Source: Bradyrhizobium sp. CCBAU 53338
GTDB taxonomy: Bacteria > Pseudomonadota > Alphaproteobacteria > Rhizobiales > Xanthobacteraceae
NCBI RefSeq assembly: GCF_015291665.1
Contig: NZ_CP030048.1
Span: 1,116,001 to 1,180,000, forward strand
Length of the DNA stretch: 64,000 nucleotides
Direction of reading: 5' to 3'
The position numbers and the translations under genes are program-made. Shown piece after piece: positions 45,484-54,919 of this stretch. The notes under the pieces were generated by a model that was not told the origin of the DNA, searched no databases, and was given only the letters and a program-made list of their open reading frames with translations. Every line of letters begins with the position of its first letter. Within the stretch, counting starts at the first letter, position 1.

Positions 45484-46287
45484 ATGACAAGCCCATCGCT
45501 CCAGGATTTCGTCGGCCGGCACCGAAAACTGTTCGTGCTGACCGGCGCCGGCTGCAGCACCAATTCGGGCATTCCCGATTATCGCGACAGCCAGGGCAAC
45601 TGGAAGCGGACCCAACCGGTCAATTTCCAGGCCTTCATGTCGGACGAGCATACGCGGCAGCGCTACTGGGCGCGCAGCCTGATCGGCTGGCGGCGCTTCG
45701 GCCAGGCGAGGCCGAACGATGCGCATCATGCGCTCGCCCGGCTCGAGGCCGGCGGCCGCTGCGAAATGCTGCTGACGCAAAATGTCGACCGGCTGCATCA
45801 ATCTGCCGGGCATCGGCAAGTGATCGATCTGCACGGGCGGCTCGACCTCGTGCGCTGCATGGGCTGCGGCCGCAAGACTCCGCGCAACGAATTCCAGGAG
45901 GCGCTCGGCCGCGTCAATGCCGAGTGGCTGACGCTCGATGCCGCGGATGCACCCGACGGCGACGCCGATCTGGAGCACGATTTCTCGTCGTTCAAGGTGC
46001 CGGCTTGCGAAGCCTGCGGCGGCATCCTCAAGCCCGACGTGGTGTTCTTCGGCGAGAACGTCCCGCGTGACGTCGTCGCGACGGCGCAGGACCATCTGGC
46101 GCAGGCTGATGCCATGCTGATCGTCGGCTCGTCGCTGATGGTCTATTCGGGCTTTCGCTTCGTGCAGGCCGCGGCCGTCAGGCAAATCCCGATCGCGGCG
46201 GTCAATCTCGGACGTACCCGCGCCGACGATCTCCTGACGCTGAAAGTCGAGGAGCGCTGCGAGGCGGCGCTTGCATTCCTGCTCTGA
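45484..46287 (+). CDS. sirtuin (class II Sir2-like NAD-dependent deacylase)
   Basis: A 267-residue protein with Sir2 motifs: VLTGAGCSTNSGIPDYRD, LTQNVDRLHQSAG, DLHGRLDLVRC with catalytic His, Zn-binding pairs CMGCG and CEACGG, and VGSSLMVYSGFRF. The sequence resembles SIRT4-type class II. It removes acyl groups from Lys using NAD. It lies 45 bases after the SDR stop and before the hydantoinase pair; a role in acylation control of the nearby enzymes is speculation. Confidence 0.92.
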   Translation: MTSPSLQDFVGRHRKLFVLTGAGCSTNSGIPDYRDSQGNWKRTQPVNFQAFMSDEHTRQRYWARSLIGWRRFGQARPNDAHHALARLEAGGRCEMLLTQNVDRLHQSAGHRQVIDLHGRLDLVRCMGCGRKTPRNEFQEALGRVNAEWLTLDAADAPDGDADLEHDFSSFKVPACEACGGILKPDVVFFGENVPRDVVATAQDHLAQADAMLIVGSSLMVYSGFRFVQAAAVRQIPIAAVNLGRTRADDLLTLKVEERCEAALAFLL

Positions 46288-46326
46288 TTTGACGCCGGGC
46301 GAACAAATCTTGCCTATTGCATAGGT

Positions 46327-46346
46327 GCCAAGCAGAATAGCTTGGC
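46327..46346. promoter_or_regulatory. hairpin / operator-like inverted repeat before hyuA
   Basis: GCCAAGC-agaata-GCTTGGC is a perfect 7-base-pair stem, 82 bases before the hyuA start. A smaller CCTAT-tgc-ATAGG pair precedes it at about 46313-46325. It may terminate the sirtuin transcript or serve as a regulator site. Confidence 0.4.
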
Positions 46347-46428
46347 GCGGTGTTTTCGGTGTGCTCGATGGCACGGAAATTGCTGCATTTTTGCCTTCAG
46401 TCCTGAAGGTCAGCCGGAGAATTTTGGA

Positions 46429-48513
46429 ATGCTTGAAGGAGCCGAAGTACGGCTTGCCGTTGATATCGGTGGCACGTTCACCGACATCGTGCTGGACGTG
46501 GGCGAGGTGCGCAAGACCCGCAAGGTGCTGACGACGCCGCAGCGGCCCGAACAGGCCGTGCTGGACGGGATGCGTCTCATTCTGACCGACGCGCGTGCGC
46601 ATATCAGCGACATCGACGTCTTCATTCACGGCACGACGCTCGCGACCAACGCCATCATCGAGCGGCGCGGCGCAAAAACGGCGCTGATTGCGACCGACGG
46701 CTTTCGCGATGTGCTCGATATCGGCACCGAGAGCCGCTACGACCAGTACGACCTCACCATCGACAAGCCGAAGCCGCTGGCGCCGCGCAGTCTGCGCTTC
46801 ACCGTGCCGGAGCGTATCGACGCGCATGGTGCCGTCCGTCTCCCGCTCGACGAAGCCGCCGTGCGCGCGCTCGCGCCGAAATTGCGCGAATTGAAGGTCG
46901 AGAGCGTCGCGATCGCCTTCCTGCATTCCTACGCCAATCCCGACCATGAGCGCCGTGCGGCGGCGATCATCGCTGAGGAAATGCCGGGCATTTCGGTGAC
47001 GGTGTCGTCGGCCGTGTGCCCGGAGATCCGCGAATATGAGCGCACGTCGACGGCGGTTGCGAATGCCTATGTGCAGCCGCTGATCGACGGCTATCTCGCG
47101 CGGATGGCGGACGCCTTGCAGGTCGAGCAGTTCCGCGGCGCCATCTATCTCGTCACGTCGGGTGGCGGCGTTACCTCGATCGAGACGGCGCGGCGCTTCC
47201 CGGTGCGCCTCGTCGAGTCCGGTCCTGCCGGCGGCGCGATCTTCTCGGCGCAGATCGCAGCGCGTCTCGGCGAGAGCAAGGTGCTCTCGTTCGACATGGG
47301 CGGCACCACCGCAAAAATCTGCCTGATCGAAAAATACCAGCCCGAGACCTCGCGCGTGTTCGAGGTCGATCGCGCTGCGCGCTTCCTCAAGGGCTCCGGT
47401 CTGCCGGTCCGCATTCCCGTGATCGAGATGGTCGAGATCGGCGCCGGCGGCGGCTCGATCGCGCATGTCGACGCGATGAAGCGCGTCACGGTCGGCCCCG
47501 AAAGCGCCTCGTCGGAGCCGGGCCCCGCCTGCTACGGTCGTGGCGGCGAGCGTCCGGCGGTGACGGATGCGGACGTTGCCCTCGGCATGATCGATCCCGA
47601 CGCCTTTGCCGGCGGCACGATCAAGCTCGACCCGGAGCTGTCGAAACAGGCTCTGCTGAGCAACGTCGGCGAGCCGCTGGGCCTGTCGGCGGAAACCGCG
47701 GCCTATGCGGTTCACGAGGTGGTCTGCGAGAACATGGCGAGCGCGGCGCGCGTGCATGCGGTGGAACGCGGCGAGATCGTCGGCCAGCACACGCTGATCG
47801 CGTTCGGTGGTGCGGCGCCGCTGCATGCGGCGCGTGTCGCCGAGAAGATCGGCGTGTCCAGGGTGATCGTGCCATCGAATGCCGGCGTCGGCTCGGCGGT
47901 TGGCTTCCTTGCGGCGCCCATCGCCTATGAGCTGGTGCGCAGCCGTCACGTCCGGCTCGATGACTTCGACACCGCGGCGGTATCCGATCTCTTGGAGGAG
48001 ATGGTGACCGAGGCGCGTGCGCTGGTCGAGCCCGGTGCAGCCGGCGCGCCGGTGCGTGAGCGCCGCGCCGCGTTCATGCGCTATGTCGGCCAGGGCCACG
48101 AGATCACGGTCGAGCTGCCGAACCGGCCGCTGACGACGGCCGATCTCGCCGGCCTCCGCCAGAAGTTCGAGGCGGATTATTCCGCGATGTTCGAGCGCCC
48201 GATACCGGGCGCGGCGATCGAGGTGTTGAGCTGGTCGGTGCTGGCGACCACTGAAGCGCGCAATCCGCCCAAGGTTGCAGCCGTCGCGCGCAAGCCCGCG
48301 GGCAAGGCGTCAGGCAGCCGAAAATTCTTCGACGGCCGCGCGGGCGAGGTGATCGAGATTCCGCTGTACCGCCGGGAGGACATGGCGCCCGGCGCGACGA
48401 TAGCGGGTCCGGCGGTGATCGCGGAGGACGAGACCTCGACCTTCGTCTCCACCAGTTTTGACGCCCATATCGACGGTGCCGGCAGCATCGTCATGGAACG
48501 GAAGGCAGCCTGA
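46429..48513 (+). CDS. hyuA: hydantoinase A / oxoprolinase-type subunit
   Basis: 694 residues from the ATG at 46429; an open frame to 46342 adds 29 residues without homologous look. It begins with the ATP-binding motif EVRLAVDIGGTFTDIVLD, then FIHGTTLATNAIIERRGAKTALIATDGFRDVL, LSFDMGGTTAKICLI and FGGAAPLHAARVAEKIG, the actin-like HyuA/acetophenone carboxylase family. With HyuB it forms an ATP-dependent hydantoinase, N-methylhydantoinase or 5-oxoprolinase. The operon has only these two genes. Confidence 0.92.
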   Translation: MLEGAEVRLAVDIGGTFTDIVLDVGEVRKTRKVLTTPQRPEQAVLDGMRLILTDARAHISDIDVFIHGTTLATNAIIERRGAKTALIATDGFRDVLDIGTESRYDQYDLTIDKPKPLAPRSLRFTVPERIDAHGAVRLPLDEAAVRALAPKLRELKVESVAIAFLHSYANPDHERRAAAIIAEEMPGISVTVSSAVCPEIREYERTSTAVANAYVQPLIDGYLARMADALQVEQFRGAIYLVTSGGGVTSIETARRFPVRLVESGPAGGAIFSAQIAARLGESKVLSFDMGGTTAKICLIEKYQPETSRVFEVDRAARFLKGSGLPVRIPVIEMVEIGAGGGSIAHVDAMKRVTVGPESASSEPGPACYGRGGERPAVTDADVALGMIDPDAFAGGTIKLDPELSKQALLSNVGEPLGLSAETAAYAVHEVVCENMASAARVHAVERGEIVGQHTLIAFGGAAPLHAARVAEKIGVSRVIVPSNAGVGSAVGFLAAPIAYELVRSRHVRLDDFDTAAVSDLLEEMVTEARALVEPGAAGAPVRERRAAFMRYVGQGHEITVELPNRPLTTADLAGLRQKFEADYSAMFERPIPGAAIEVLSWSVLATTEARNPPKVAAVARKPAGKASGSRKFFDGRAGEVIEIPLYRREDMAPGATIAGPAVIAEDETSTFVSTSFDAHIDGAGSIVMERKAA

Positions 48514-48515
48514 TC

Positions 48516-50174
48516 ATGAGCAAGGTAAAAGGCGCGAGCCTGATCGACCTCCAGATCATGTGGCACCGGCTGATCGCCGTGGTCGAGGAGCAGGCGCAGG
48601 TGCTGCTGCGCACGGCGTTCAGCCCGATCGTGCGCGAATGTGGCGACCTCTCGGCCGGCGTGTTCGACCTCAGGGGGCGGATGCTGGCGCAGGCGGTGAC
48701 CGGCACGCCCGGCCACGTCAACTCGATGGCGGAATCGGTCAAGCACTTCATCGATCACTTCCCGCTCGCGACGATGAAGGCGGGCGATGCCTACATCACC
48801 AACGATCCGTGGATGGGGACCGGCCATCTCAACGATTTCGTCGTCACCACGCCCTGCTTCAAGGACGGCAAGGTCGTCGCGCTGTTCTCCTGCACCAGCC
48901 ATTTGATGGACATCGGCGGCATCGGCTTCGGGCCTGATGCCACCGACGTGTTCATGGAGGGGCTCTACATCCCCATGCTGAAGCTGATCGACCAGGGCGT
49001 CGTCAACGAGACGTTGATGGCGATGATCCGAACCAACACGCGGCTGCCGATCGACACCGAGGGCGACACCTATTCGCTCGCGGGCTGCAACGACGTCGGC
49101 TGCGAGCGGCTCGTGGAGATGATGACCGAGTTCGGCATCGACACGCTGGACGAACTCGGCGACTACATCTGCGACCGCTCGCGCGAGGCCGTGCTCGCCG
49201 AAATCGCCAAGCTGCCGAAGGGCAGCTGGCGCAACACCATGGTGGTCGACGGCTATGATGCGCCGGTGACGCTGGCCGCGACGCTGACGATCTCCGATCA
49301 AGGCATCCACGTCGATTTCGACGGCACGTCGGTCGCTTCAAAGTTCGGCATCAACGTGCCGCTGTCCTACACCACGGCCTACACCGTGTTCGGCCTCGGT
49401 TGCGTCGTCGCCTCGCAGATCCCGAACAATGCCGGCTCGCTTTCGCCGCTGACGGTGTCGGCGCCTGCGGGCGCGATCCTCAATGCGCCCAAGCCCGCGC
49501 CGGTCGCCTCGCGCCACATCATCGGCCAGATGCTGCCGGACGTCGTGTTCGGCTGCCTGCGCCAGATCATTCCCGAGCGCGCGCCGGCGGAAGGCACCTC
49601 GTGCCTGTGGAATCTCAACGTGCGTGGCCAGACCCGCTCGGGAGTCGGCGGCAATTACGGGTTCTCGATGGCGGTCACCAGCAATGGCGGCACTGGCGCG
49701 CGCTTTGCGAAAGACGGTCTGTCGGCGACGGCCTATCCCAGCGGCGTGCGCGGCACGCCGGTCGAGATCGCGGAGACGCAGACGCCGTTGATCTTCTGGC
49801 GCAAGGAGTTGCGCCCGGATTCCGGCGGGGCAGGGCGCACTCGCGGCGGCCTCGGCCAGATCATCGAGGTCGGCAGCGGCGTCGATGCGCCGTTCGACAT
49901 TCTCGCCGCATTCGACCGCATCGAGCATCCGCCGCGCGGCCGCGATGGCGGCAAGAACGGCGAGGCCGGCTATGTCGGTTTGAAATCCGGCAAGAAGCTG
50001 CGCGGCAAGGGCTTCCAGCAGGTCCCGCCGGACGACCGCCTGGTGGTGCACACGCCCGGTGGCGCCGGCATCGGCGCGCCGACGGAGCGGGATCGCGCTG
50101 CGGTCAGGGACGATGTCGAGAGCGGTCTCGTGTCGTCGGACAATGCGGCCGCAGTGTATGGCTATGCGCAGTGA
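48516..50174 (+). CDS. hyuB: hydantoinase B / oxoprolinase-type subunit
   Basis: A 552-residue HyuB protein of normal length: LQIMWHRLIAVVEEQAQVLLRTAFSPIVRECGDLSAGVFD, TGTPGHVNSM, AYITNDPWMGTGHLNDFVVTTP, HLMDIGGIG and C-terminal VVHTPGGAGIGAPTERD. It lies two bases after hyuA and is translated with it. It completes the ATP-dependent amidohydrolase, which opens cyclic amides such as hydantoins, N-methylhydantoin or 5-oxoproline. Confidence 0.93.
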   Translation: MSKVKGASLIDLQIMWHRLIAVVEEQAQVLLRTAFSPIVRECGDLSAGVFDLRGRMLAQAVTGTPGHVNSMAESVKHFIDHFPLATMKAGDAYITNDPWMGTGHLNDFVVTTPCFKDGKVVALFSCTSHLMDIGGIGFGPDATDVFMEGLYIPMLKLIDQGVVNETLMAMIRTNTRLPIDTEGDTYSLAGCNDVGCERLVEMMTEFGIDTLDELGDYICDRSREAVLAEIAKLPKGSWRNTMVVDGYDAPVTLAATLTISDQGIHVDFDGTSVASKFGINVPLSYTTAYTVFGLGCVVASQIPNNAGSLSPLTVSAPAGAILNAPKPAPVASRHIIGQMLPDVVFGCLRQIIPERAPAEGTSCLWNLNVRGQTRSGVGGNYGFSMAVTSNGGTGARFAKDGLSATAYPSGVRGTPVEIAETQTPLIFWRKELRPDSGGAGRTRGGLGQIIEVGSGVDAPFDILAAFDRIEHPPRGRDGGKNGEAGYVGLKSGKKLRGKGFQQVPPDDRLVVHTPGGAGIGAPTERDRAAVRDDVESGLVSSDNAAAVYGYAQ

Positions 50175-50189
50175 GCCGCTGAAACAATT

Positions 50190-50214
50190 CGTCCCGGCCT
50201 CACCGGCCGGGACG
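50190..50214. terminator. bidirectional hairpin between hyuB and the GST gene
   Basis: CGTCCCGGCC-tcacc-GGCCGGGACG forms a perfect 10-base-pair stem between two convergent genes. It is well placed as a shared transcription end although no T-run follows. Confidence 0.6.
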
Positions 50215-50233
50215 ACGCCTTGATGCTTTGAAC

Positions 50234-50878
50234 TTACGCCGCCGCCTTCTTCCGCGCCTGCTCGGCCTTGTACAACTCGAACTCCTCCGCGACAGCCTTC
50301 GCGATCGAAGGTCGCTGGCGCAGGCGCTCGTAATACGCCTTCACGTTCGGCCATTTCGAAAGCTCGATCGGCGGCGTCGCCATGGTCCAGTTGATGACCG
50401 TGACGAGATAGGCATCGGCCACGCTGAAATGGTCGAGCAGGAACTCGCGGCCGTCGAGGAAATTGTCGAGATAGTCGAGCCGCGACAGGTTTTTCTCCAG
50501 GGCGTAAGCCTTGGTCTCCTGAGGCGCCTTGCGATCGAGCACGGGGATGAATAGCCCCTTGTGCAACTCGGTGCCGATGAAGCAGAGCCATTGGTGCAGC
50601 CGCGTGCGGTCGATGCCTTGTGTTGCGCCGAGTCCGGATTGCGGGAAACGGTCGGCGACATATTGCAGAATCGCCGCGTTCTCGGTCAGCACGACGCCTT
50701 CGTCGGTGCGCAGCGTCGGCACCAGGCCGATCGGATTGACGGTGCGGAAGTCGGAGCCGTCCTTGAGCACTGTCTTGGTCGGTGAATCGACTTCGAGATA
50801 GTTCGCATCAGCGCCGGCCTCATAGAGCGCGACGCGCGTCGCCATGGAGCAGGCGAGCGGCGAGAAATAAAGATCCAT
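50234..50878 (-). CDS. glutathione S-transferase
   Basis: 214 residues from the ATG at 50878, with AAGGAGG upstream. Thioredoxin-like N-terminal domain (MDLYFSPLACSMATRVALYEAG, LVPTLRTDEGVVLTENAAILQYVAD) and helical C-terminal domain (FLLDHFSVADAYLVTVINW). The SPLACS stretch carries the N-terminal Ser/Cys of the beta-class-like active site. It conjugates or reduces with glutathione in the cytosol. Divergent from a TetR gene. Confidence 0.92.
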   Translation of the reverse strand: MDLYFSPLACSMATRVALYEAGADANYLEVDSPTKTVLKDGSDFRTVNPIGLVPTLRTDEGVVLTENAAILQYVADRFPQSGLGATQGIDRTRLHQWLCFIGTELHKGLFIPVLDRKAPQETKAYALEKNLSRLDYLDNFLDGREFLLDHFSVADAYLVTVINWTMATPPIELSKWPNVKAYYERLRQRPSIAKAVAEEFELYKAEQARKKAAA

Positions 50879-50932
50879 CTGGTGCCTCCTTGGGCAGTTC
50901 CTCTCGTGAGTATCGCTCAACCTGGCCAGATT

Positions 50933-50999
50933 GATTTTTGTACTGTCCTGCATAATATGGGATGGGTCAAGGATTAATTTGCGATATGGTACAAAAATC
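50933..50999. promoter_or_regulatory. GST / TetR divergent operator region
   Basis: Two perfect inverted 11-mers, GATTTTTGTAC at 50933-50943 and GTACAAAAATC at 50989-50999, are 45 bases apart. The right copy covers codons 1-5 of the TetR gene if it starts at 50986. They are likely half-sites for the TetR repressor controlling both genes. Confidence 0.55.
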
Positions 51000-51645
51000 G
51001 AAGCCGCCAGCTGCTGTCAATGAACCCGAGCGCCCCAAGCGCCGCGGCCGCCCGCGCGCCTATGAGCCCGATGTCGCCCTCGGCAAGGCGCTCGATCTGT
51101 TCCGCAAGCAGGGTTTTGCCGCGACGTCGCTCGACGATCTCAGCGAAGCCACCGGGATGAACCGGCCGAGCCTTTACGGTGCCTTCGGCGACAAGCGCGA
51201 ACTCTACATCAAGAGTTACCAGCGCTACCGAGAGGACGCCCGCGCATCGATGATCGAGATCTTTCGCCAGGAGATGCCGGTGCGCCAGCGGCTGGAGCGC
51301 ATCTATGCCGCCGCGCTGAACATCTATCTCTCGGGCGAGACCGGCCCGCGCGGCTGCTTCACGGTGGTAACGGCCGCGTCAGAGGCGGTGGGCGATCCCG
51401 AGATTCGCGCCATGGTGCTGGAGGGGCTCACCGACCTCGACAAGGCCTTTGCAAATTGCTTCCGCCGCGCCAAGGAGAAGGGCGAGCTGCCTGCGAGTGC
51501 GGATCCCGCGGCGCTCGCGCAACTCGCCTCCGCCACCATCCACACCATCGCCATCCGCTCCCGCGCGCGCGTGCCGCGCAAGGAGCTGGAAGCGATCGTC
51601 AAGGGCGCGATCGATGTGATGGTGGGGGCAGGCGCGAAGGCATGA
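50986..51645 (+). CDS. TetR/AcrR family repressor
   Basis: 219 residues from the ATG at 50986 (an ATG at 50962 would add eight). DNA-binding domain GKALDLFRKQGFAATSLDDLSEATGMNRPSLYGAFGDKRELYIKSY, preceded by a basic RRGRPRAYEP arm. The C-terminal ligand pocket is helical (RGCFTVVTAASEAVGDPEIR). It is divergent from the GST gene and probably represses both. Confidence 0.9.
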   Translation: MVQKSKPPAAVNEPERPKRRGRPRAYEPDVALGKALDLFRKQGFAATSLDDLSEATGMNRPSLYGAFGDKRELYIKSYQRYREDARASMIEIFRQEMPVRQRLERIYAAALNIYLSGETGPRGCFTVVTAASEAVGDPEIRAMVLEGLTDLDKAFANCFRRAKEKGELPASADPAALAQLASATIHTIAIRSRARVPRKELEAIVKGAIDVMVGAGAKA

Positions 51646-51689
51646 GCTGTCGTCGGGACGACATCGTATTTGTAATGCGAGCTATCTCC

Positions 51690-51719
51690 CCAACGTCGTC
51701 CTGGCGAAAGCCAGGATGA
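51690..51719. repeat. short palindromic repeat (cgtcctggcgaaagccaggatg)
   Basis: GTCCTGGC-gaaa-GCCAGGAT (about 51698-51718) is a small hairpin with a GAAA tetraloop, a common dispersed unit in this group. It lies between the convergent TetR and chemoreceptor genes, so it can also end transcription. Confidence 0.5.
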
Positions 51720-51736
51720 GGCGCGACCCCACCCGA

Positions 51737-53704
51737 CTACGCCGCGCGGATCTGCGCGAGGAAGCGGTCCACTTCGTCGCGCAGGCGCTGCGACTGTTTT
51801 GACAGTTCGACGGCGGAGGCCAGCACCTCTTCCGCGGCCGTGCCGGTCGCCGCGATGCCGTCGGTGACGCCGGCGATGTTCTGCGAGACCTCGCCGGTGC
51901 GCGCAGCAGCCTGCTGGACGTTCTGGGCGATCTCCTGCGTCGCCGTGCCCTGCTGGCCGACGGCCGCCGCGATCGCGGCGGAGATCTCGTCGACTTCCCT
52001 GATCGTCGCGCAGATCGACTGGATGCCTTCGACCGCGCCTGATGTCTCGCCCTGAACCGCGGTCACCTGCGCGCCGATCTCTTCCGTCGCCTTCGCGGTC
52101 TGGGTCGCGAGCGCCTTCACCTCGGAGGCGACCACGGCAAAGCCGCGGCCGGCTTCGCCCGCGCGCGCCGCCTCGATCGTCGCATTCAGCGCCAGCAGGT
52201 TGGTCTGGCCGGCGATGCCGTTGATGAAGGAGACGACGTCGCCGATCTTTTGCGCGGCATCTGCGAGGCTCCGGACGCGCGCATTCGATGCCTGTCCGTC
52301 GCTCGCGGCCTTGCCCACCACTTCGGTTGCATGCGCCAGCCGCCGGCTGATCTCGCCCATCGACGAGGACAATTCTTCCGCCGCGGCCGCGACCGTCTGC
52401 ACGTTCTCCGAGGCGAGCGCGGAAGCCGACGACACTGTGCGGGTCTGCTGCCGCGATTGCTCGACGATGTCAGACATCGAGCGTGCAGTGTGCTCCATCT
52501 CGACCGCCGCCGCCGACACCGTGGTAACGACATCGCGGATGCTGGCTTCGAAATTGTCGGCCAGCGCGGCGAAGGCGCGCCGCTTCTCCGTCTCGGATTG
52601 TGCCTTGGCCTCGAGCTGACCGGCCTGGAGCTTGCCGAAGTTGACGGCGTTGTCGCGGAACACCGCGACCGCCTTCACCATCGCGCCGACCTCGTCGTTG
52701 GCACTGCTCTCGGGAACTATAACGTCGAGCCGGCCATCTGCGAGCTCGCGCATCACATTGGTGATGGAGAGGATCGGCCGCGAGATACTGCGGGCAATGA
52801 GATAGCCGGTGATAGCGGCGAGCGCGAGCCCGAGCGCGGCGATGCCGATTGCGAGTATCCAGGCGCGATCGGCCGAGGCCACGTAATCGGCGTTGTCCAT
52901 GACCAGCTCGACGGCGCCGAGCGGCTTGCCCGAAAAGTCCTTGATCGGCCCGAGCAACGCAGCGACCGGCGTCGTATCCAGCTTCGCTTGCCGCACCGTG
53001 AACTCGCCGCCGGCGGCGCGGCCATAGTCGGCCGCGTCGAAGAAGCTCCTGCCCTTCAGCGTGCCACCGAACAGCTTGAAGCCTGCGCCGTCGGCGAGAT
53101 GGAAGGCGATATCGACATGGCGATTGAGCTTGAAATCGTCGAGAAAGGACTGGCCGAAGGTCAGGCCGAATTCGACCGAGCCCAGATGTTTGCCGGCTTG
53201 CGCGATCGGCACCACGCCGCGGATGCCGAGCCCGGCCACGCCGCCTTCGAGGCCGACGACGACCTTGTGCGCCTGATTGGCGTCAACGACGGTCTTGCGG
53301 AAGCTCGAGAGGTCGTCACCGAACTTCGCTGGCTGGTGTACGCGCAGGAAGGACGTCGCGGGTGGTGTATGGAACTGGAACTGTTCGACGCCGTATTCCG
53401 ACTTGGTCGCTGCAAAGACCGGCCCGAACAGCCGCACCAGCGCCTCGCGGTCCTGCCTGGCCATCGCGTCCTGCGTCGCCGGCATGGCCGCCACGACCGT
53501 GCTCATGGCGGCGGCACGATGGGATTCTTCCGCGATCCGCGACAGCAGCGCATCATAATGGCTGCGCAGTTCGCGCTGGTCGGCGCGGTCGATGATCCCC
53601 CCAATGATCCACATCGCGCCGAGCACCGCGATTAGCGCAGTCGCCGCCGCCGTCACGGCCAGCGCCACTGTGATCCGCATCCTGAGGCCGAGGCTGGTTC
53701 GCAT
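51737..53704 (-). CDS. membrane methyl-accepting chemotaxis protein with dCache-type sensor
   Basis: 655 residues from the ATG at 53704. TM1 spans about 11-36; the periplasmic domain (about 40-265) contains [32 protein letters not shown] and [10 protein letters not shown], typical of dCache_3. TM2 is [23 protein letters not shown], then a HAMP domain ([20 protein letters not shown]) and the signalling helix with tip [35 protein letters not shown]. No C-terminal receptor-modification pentapeptide is seen. Confidence 0.93.
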   Translation of the reverse strand: MRTSLGLRMRITVALAVTAAATALIAVLGAMWIIGGIIDRADQRELRSHYDALLSRIAEESHRAAAMSTVVAAMPATQDAMARQDREALVRLFGPVFAATKSEYGVEQFQFHTPPATSFLRVHQPAKFGDDLSSFRKTVVDANQAHKVVVGLEGGVAGLGIRGVVPIAQAGKHLGSVEFGLTFGQSFLDDFKLNRHVDIAFHLADGAGFKLFGGTLKGRSFFDAADYGRAAGGEFTVRQAKLDTTPVAALLGPIKDFSGKPLGAVELVMDNADYVASADRAWILAIGIAALGLALAAITGYLIARSISRPILSITNVMRELADGRLDVIVPESSANDEVGAMVKAVAVFRDNAVNFGKLQAGQLEAKAQSETEKRRAFAALADNFEASIRDVVTTVSAAAVEMEHTARSMSDIVEQSRQQTRTVSSASALASENVQTVAAAAEELSSSMGEISRRLAHATEVVGKAASDGQASNARVRSLADAAQKIGDVVSFINGIAGQTNLLALNATIEAARAGEAGRGFAVVASEVKALATQTAKATEEIGAQVTAVQGETSGAVEGIQSICATIREVDEISAAIAAAVGQQGTATQEIAQNVQQAAARTGEVSQNIAGVTDGIAATGTAAEEVLASAVELSKQSQRLRDEVDRFLAQIRAA

Positions 53705-53809
53705 GTCCGACTCGTTCGTTGAGCGTTGATTAACAACGCCTATCAACTTCTCGCTAAGAGAGGATGAACGAGGAAGGTGCAGCGGGGGTTGTGCGGGGAG
53801 CGGGGAGCC

Positions 53810-54775
53810 CTAATACCCCCTGCCGCGATCCACCACATTCTCCAGCGCCCCACCGGCCTCGAACCTTGCGATTTGTTCGGCGACATAGGCCGAGATCGCG
53901 TCCGCGTCGGTGTCGGCGGCGTTGTGCGGGGTCAGCACCACCTTGGGGTGGGTCCAGAACCGGCTGTCCTTTGGCTGCGGCTCCTGCACGAAGACGTCGA
54001 GCGATGCGGCGCCGAGCGTGCCGTCGTCGAGGCAAGCCAGGATGTCGGCTTCGTTCTGCAGGCCGCCGCGGCCGGCATTGATCAGCACCGGCGCGCCGAG
54101 TGGGCTCGTGCGGTTGAGCTTGGTGAAGACATCGCGATTGAGGATGCCGTGTGTGTCAGGCGTCAGCGGCAGCAGCGACACCAGGATATCGGTCTTGCGC
54201 AGGAACGCATCCATGCCGGCGGTGCCGTGGAAGCATTCGACGCCCGCGATGGTGCGCGGGCTGCGGCTCCAGCCGGCGACGCGGAAGCCGAGCCGCCGCA
54301 GCACGTCGGCGGCATCGGCGCCGAGCGTGCCGAGGCCCATGACGCCAACCGTGACGGCGCTCGCAGGCCACTGATATTTCGGCTCCCAGCGCCTGGCGCG
54401 TTGCGAGTCCCGCAAATAGAGCTCCTGGCGGTGGTGCATCAACACGTGCAGCACGACATATTCGGTCATGCGGTTGGTGAGGTCGGGCACGGCCACGCGC
54501 ACCAGCGGCACGTTGGGCAGGCTCTTGTCGGCCATCAGGGCGTCGACGCCGGCGCCCAGATTGAAGATCGCGCGCAGATTGGGGAAGGAGCCGAGGTCGC
54601 CCTGCACCGGCTTCCACACCGCGGCATAGTGCACCTCGGCCGGATCGAGCCCCGCATCCGGCAGCAGCACCACGCGGCGGCCGCCACAGACCGCATCGAA
54701 CCGGGCCTTCCAGCGCTCCGGCAGCCAGTTCTGCTGCGTGCTGTTGATCAGGACGGCCAGTGTGCCTTTGGTCAT
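53810..54775 (-). CDS. GhrA-like D-2-hydroxyacid dehydrogenase (glyoxylate/hydroxypyruvate reductase)
   Basis: 321 residues from the ATG at 54775; the frame to 54844 is rejected. NAD(P) motif VGVMGLGTLGADAADVLRRLGF, and catalytic Arg in INAGRGGLQ, Glu in FVQEPQPKDS and His in TPHNAADTD. The N-terminus (LAVLINSTQQNWLPERWKARFDAV) is GhrA-like. It reduces glyoxylate or hydroxypyruvate with NADPH in the cytosol. It is the minus-strand neighbour of the ECF operon. Confidence 0.9.
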   Translation of the reverse strand: MTKGTLAVLINSTQQNWLPERWKARFDAVCGGRRVVLLPDAGLDPAEVHYAAVWKPVQGDLGSFPNLRAIFNLGAGVDALMADKSLPNVPLVRVAVPDLTNRMTEYVVLHVLMHHRQELYLRDSQRARRWEPKYQWPASAVTVGVMGLGTLGADAADVLRRLGFRVAGWSRSPRTIAGVECFHGTAGMDAFLRKTDILVSLLPLTPDTHGILNRDVFTKLNRTSPLGAPVLINAGRGGLQNEADILACLDDGTLGAASLDVFVQEPQPKDSRFWTHPKVVLTPHNAADTDADAISAYVAEQIARFEAGGALENVVDRGRGY

Positions 54776-54860
54776 TCGAAGTGCCTCATGAGGTTCCGCT
54801 CTTGGAGGCCCTCCTTGGCACGATCCGACGGATTTTTCTCGCAAATTATTTCCGCAGCCC

Positions 54861-54887
54861 TGTCGGGGCAGGGCATAGTGGATCGTC
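54861..54887 (+). promoter_or_regulatory. ECF42-type promoter P1 (YCII-ecf42 operon)
   Basis: TGTCGG (54861-54866) and CGTC (54884-54887) are separated by exactly 17 bases, then TTT. The predicted start of transcription is about 25 bases before the YCII gene. The same motif and spacing occur at 56736-56762 and 62995-63021. Confidence 0.65.
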
Positions 54888-54919
54888 TTTAAAACAAGCG
54901 TTCAGGGAAGGTGCTGCCC

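Noticed and set aside
44635..48099. Very long minus-strand open frame (1154 codons) over SDR, sirtuin and HyuA
   Set aside because: It is antisense to three well-supported genes; Arg/His/Asp-rich GC shadow.
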